DNA of 24,006 bases, from NCBI GenBank assembly GCA_910585415.1, contig CAJUDT010000031.1:1-24006 (forward strand). Direction: 5' to 3'. The translations under genes and the position numbers were made by a program. The notes under the pieces were generated by a model that made no database searches, was not told where the DNA came from, and worked only from the letters and a program-made list of their open reading frames with translations. The DNA is from an uncultured Flavonifractor sp. (GTDB lineage: Bacteria; Bacillota; Clostridia; Oscillospirales; Oscillospiraceae). This document shows positions 23,013 through 24,006 of the stretch, piece after piece (the first letter of the stretch is position 1; every line of letters starts with the position of its first letter).

Positions 23013-23819
23013 CTATTGTCTCAAAAACTCCAATACCCGCGTGTGAAAGTCCCTGGCTTCCTCGTAGGCGGCGTGGCCAAGGCCCTCGCAGAGGGATAAG
23101 CGGCTGTTGGGAATTGCTTCCGCCAGCTCCAGGGCGGCGTTGGGGCCTATTACGCGGTCCTCGGTCCCGCCGATAATCTGCGTGGGGCAGGCAATGCGGC
23201 TCAATTCCCCCCAGGCGTCATGGTCCAGGCAGGAGGCGGCTTGTATGAGAAAGCGCTGAAACTCCTTGGGCTTTCCAAGGCGGGTCAGGAGGGGATACAG
23301 ACGGCGATACCGTTTCAAATAGTCCTCAGAATAGGAGCGCTCTGTGGTGTCGATTACCAATCCAGGATAGTCCCCGCGCCGGGCCAAATCCATCCAAATA
23401 TGTACCGCTTCCTCCATTTGAGGGGTCCGCCGGGCCGCAGTCACCGCCAATACCAGACGTTCCACCAAATCCGGCCTCTGAAGGGCCAAATGCTGGGCAA
23501 TCATTCCCCCTTGTGATACCCCTAGTACCGCCGCCCGCGGAATCCCCAAGGCATCCAAAGCAGACGCCTGATCACGGGCCATATCCCTGGTGGAATATCC
23601 CGGGACCAAGGGCTCTTTTCGGCTGAACAGGAATACTCGAAACTCCTTGGCATAGACCCGGTAAGCCAGGGCAAAGGGAAGCGCTTTCCCTTTGACTGTA
23701 GATAGACCATCTCCAAGACCAGGAATCATCACCAGAATACGGGAACCGGTACCAAAGGTGATGTAATCCATGTTGCCCTGTTCAACCCGGACCGCCCCAT
23801 TTTTCGCATGATACAGCAT
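23013..23819 (-). CDS. Alpha/beta-hydrolase fold protein
   Basis: A 268-residue single-domain hydrolase. The nucleophile elbow is GVSQGG (S102), the acid is probably D221 in GGTEDRV, and the histidine is H249 in EGLGHAAY. VMIPGLGDG near 30-38 supplies the oxyanion strand. A lid of about 50 residues (130-195) is charged and helical. Substrate is unknown. ATG 23819 follows GGAGGT by 8 bases; a longer in-frame start at 23864 adds 15 residues but skips this ribosome site. No signal peptide is present, so it is cytoplasmic. The 140 bases beyond it to the window end hold no feature I can support. Confidence 0.87.
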   Translation of the reverse strand: MLYHAKNGAVRVEQGNMDYITFGTGSRILVMIPGLGDGLSTVKGKALPFALAYRVYAKEFRVFLFSRKEPLVPGYSTRDMARDQASALDALGIPRAAVLGVSQGGMIAQHLALQRPDLVERLVLAVTAARRTPQMEEAVHIWMDLARRGDYPGLVIDTTERSYSEDYLKRYRRLYPLLTRLGKPKEFQRFLIQAASCLDHDAWGELSRIACPTQIIGGTEDRVIGPNAALELAEAIPNSRLSLCEGLGHAAYEEARDFHTRVLEFLRQ

Positions 23820-24006
23820 ACCAATATACCTCCATATCTCCCATCCCCCGCCCATTTTCATCACCGCACCGACTCAACCCCAAAGCTATCAAGCAGAAGA
23901 TGGCAGTCCGAAAGGCGGCATGAGTACAGCCAAAGGCAGGGCAACTGCTGCCAAGTCTTGCAAGGGGGATATCCGCCCGAGGGGCCAATGGCCGAAGTGT
24001 TGAGGG

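Noticed and set aside
23865..24006. Small minus-strand frame and words shared with the left end (acagccaaagg and cttgcaag occur at both ends)
   Set aside because: The frame overlaps the hydrolase start and has no ribosome site or domain; the shared words are short and in different arrangements, so a true direct repeat is not supported.
1..24006. CRISPR array, tRNA, rRNA, prophage or transposase
   Set aside because: No regularly spaced repeats, cloverleaf, rRNA sequence, integrase or transposase motif was seen on either strand.

Overview
The window is a GC-rich bacterial chromosome segment that looks like a Gram-positive gut clostridium, probably in or near the Oscillospiraceae (Flavonifractor/Pseudoflavonifractor-like). 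I infer this from a clostridial-order Rnf operon (CDGEAB), a T-box leader, a SleB-type cell wall hydrolase, copper-amine-oxidase-like domains on secreted proteins, AGGAGG ribosome binding sites and high-GC codon use. The genus is not proven. Most of the window is core metabolism. I found no phage, IS, CRISPR array, tRNA or rRNA.

Layout: (1) 1-225, a hairpin-rich non-coding stretch. (2) 226-3067 (+), a MurE-like ligase, a short QueG-like protein overlapping it, and a two-CBS-domain protein. (3) 3173-3997 (-), a secreted SleB-type hydrolase with its own promoter. (4) 4174-4662 (+), a ybaK deacylase gene split by an in-frame TAA. (5) 4725-5612 (+), a secreted protein with a DUF4358-like C-terminus. 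(6) 5667-10826 (-), the six-gene rnfCDGEAB operon with a strong promoter. (7) 11167-16064 (+), a valine/isoleucine branch: promoter, T-box leader with predicted valine specifier GUC, ilvB, ilvN, a small HTH regulator, an 18-codon ORF, a GNAT acetyltransferase, ilvC and a 57-residue membrane microprotein. (8) 16144-18643 (-), a znuA-znuC-znuB metal importer. (9) 18787-22272 (+), an ABC-F ATPase followed by a secreted GHL10/DUF187-type glycosyl hydrolase-like protein. (10) 22366-22947 (+), an HdeD/DUF308 membrane protein. (11) 23013-23819 (-), an alpha/beta hydrolase.

How they work together: Rnf couples reduced ferredoxin to NAD+ reduction and ion export. IlvBN and IlvC carry out the first two steps of valine/isoleucine synthesis, with IlvC consuming NADPH. 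The T-box probably senses uncharged tRNA-Val. Three secreted proteins (SleB-like, DUF4358-like and GHL10-like) carry, or appear to carry, copper-amine-oxidase-like beta domains next to a different functional domain, which points to a shared envelope-targeting module.

I see no convincing new defence or mobile system. The best leads are the specifier and layout of the ilv T-box, the regulator/mini-ORF/acetyltransferase insertion between ilvN and ilvC with its mutually exclusive hairpins, the microprotein after ilvC, the ybaK nonsense codon, and the altered substrate motif in the MurE-like ligase.
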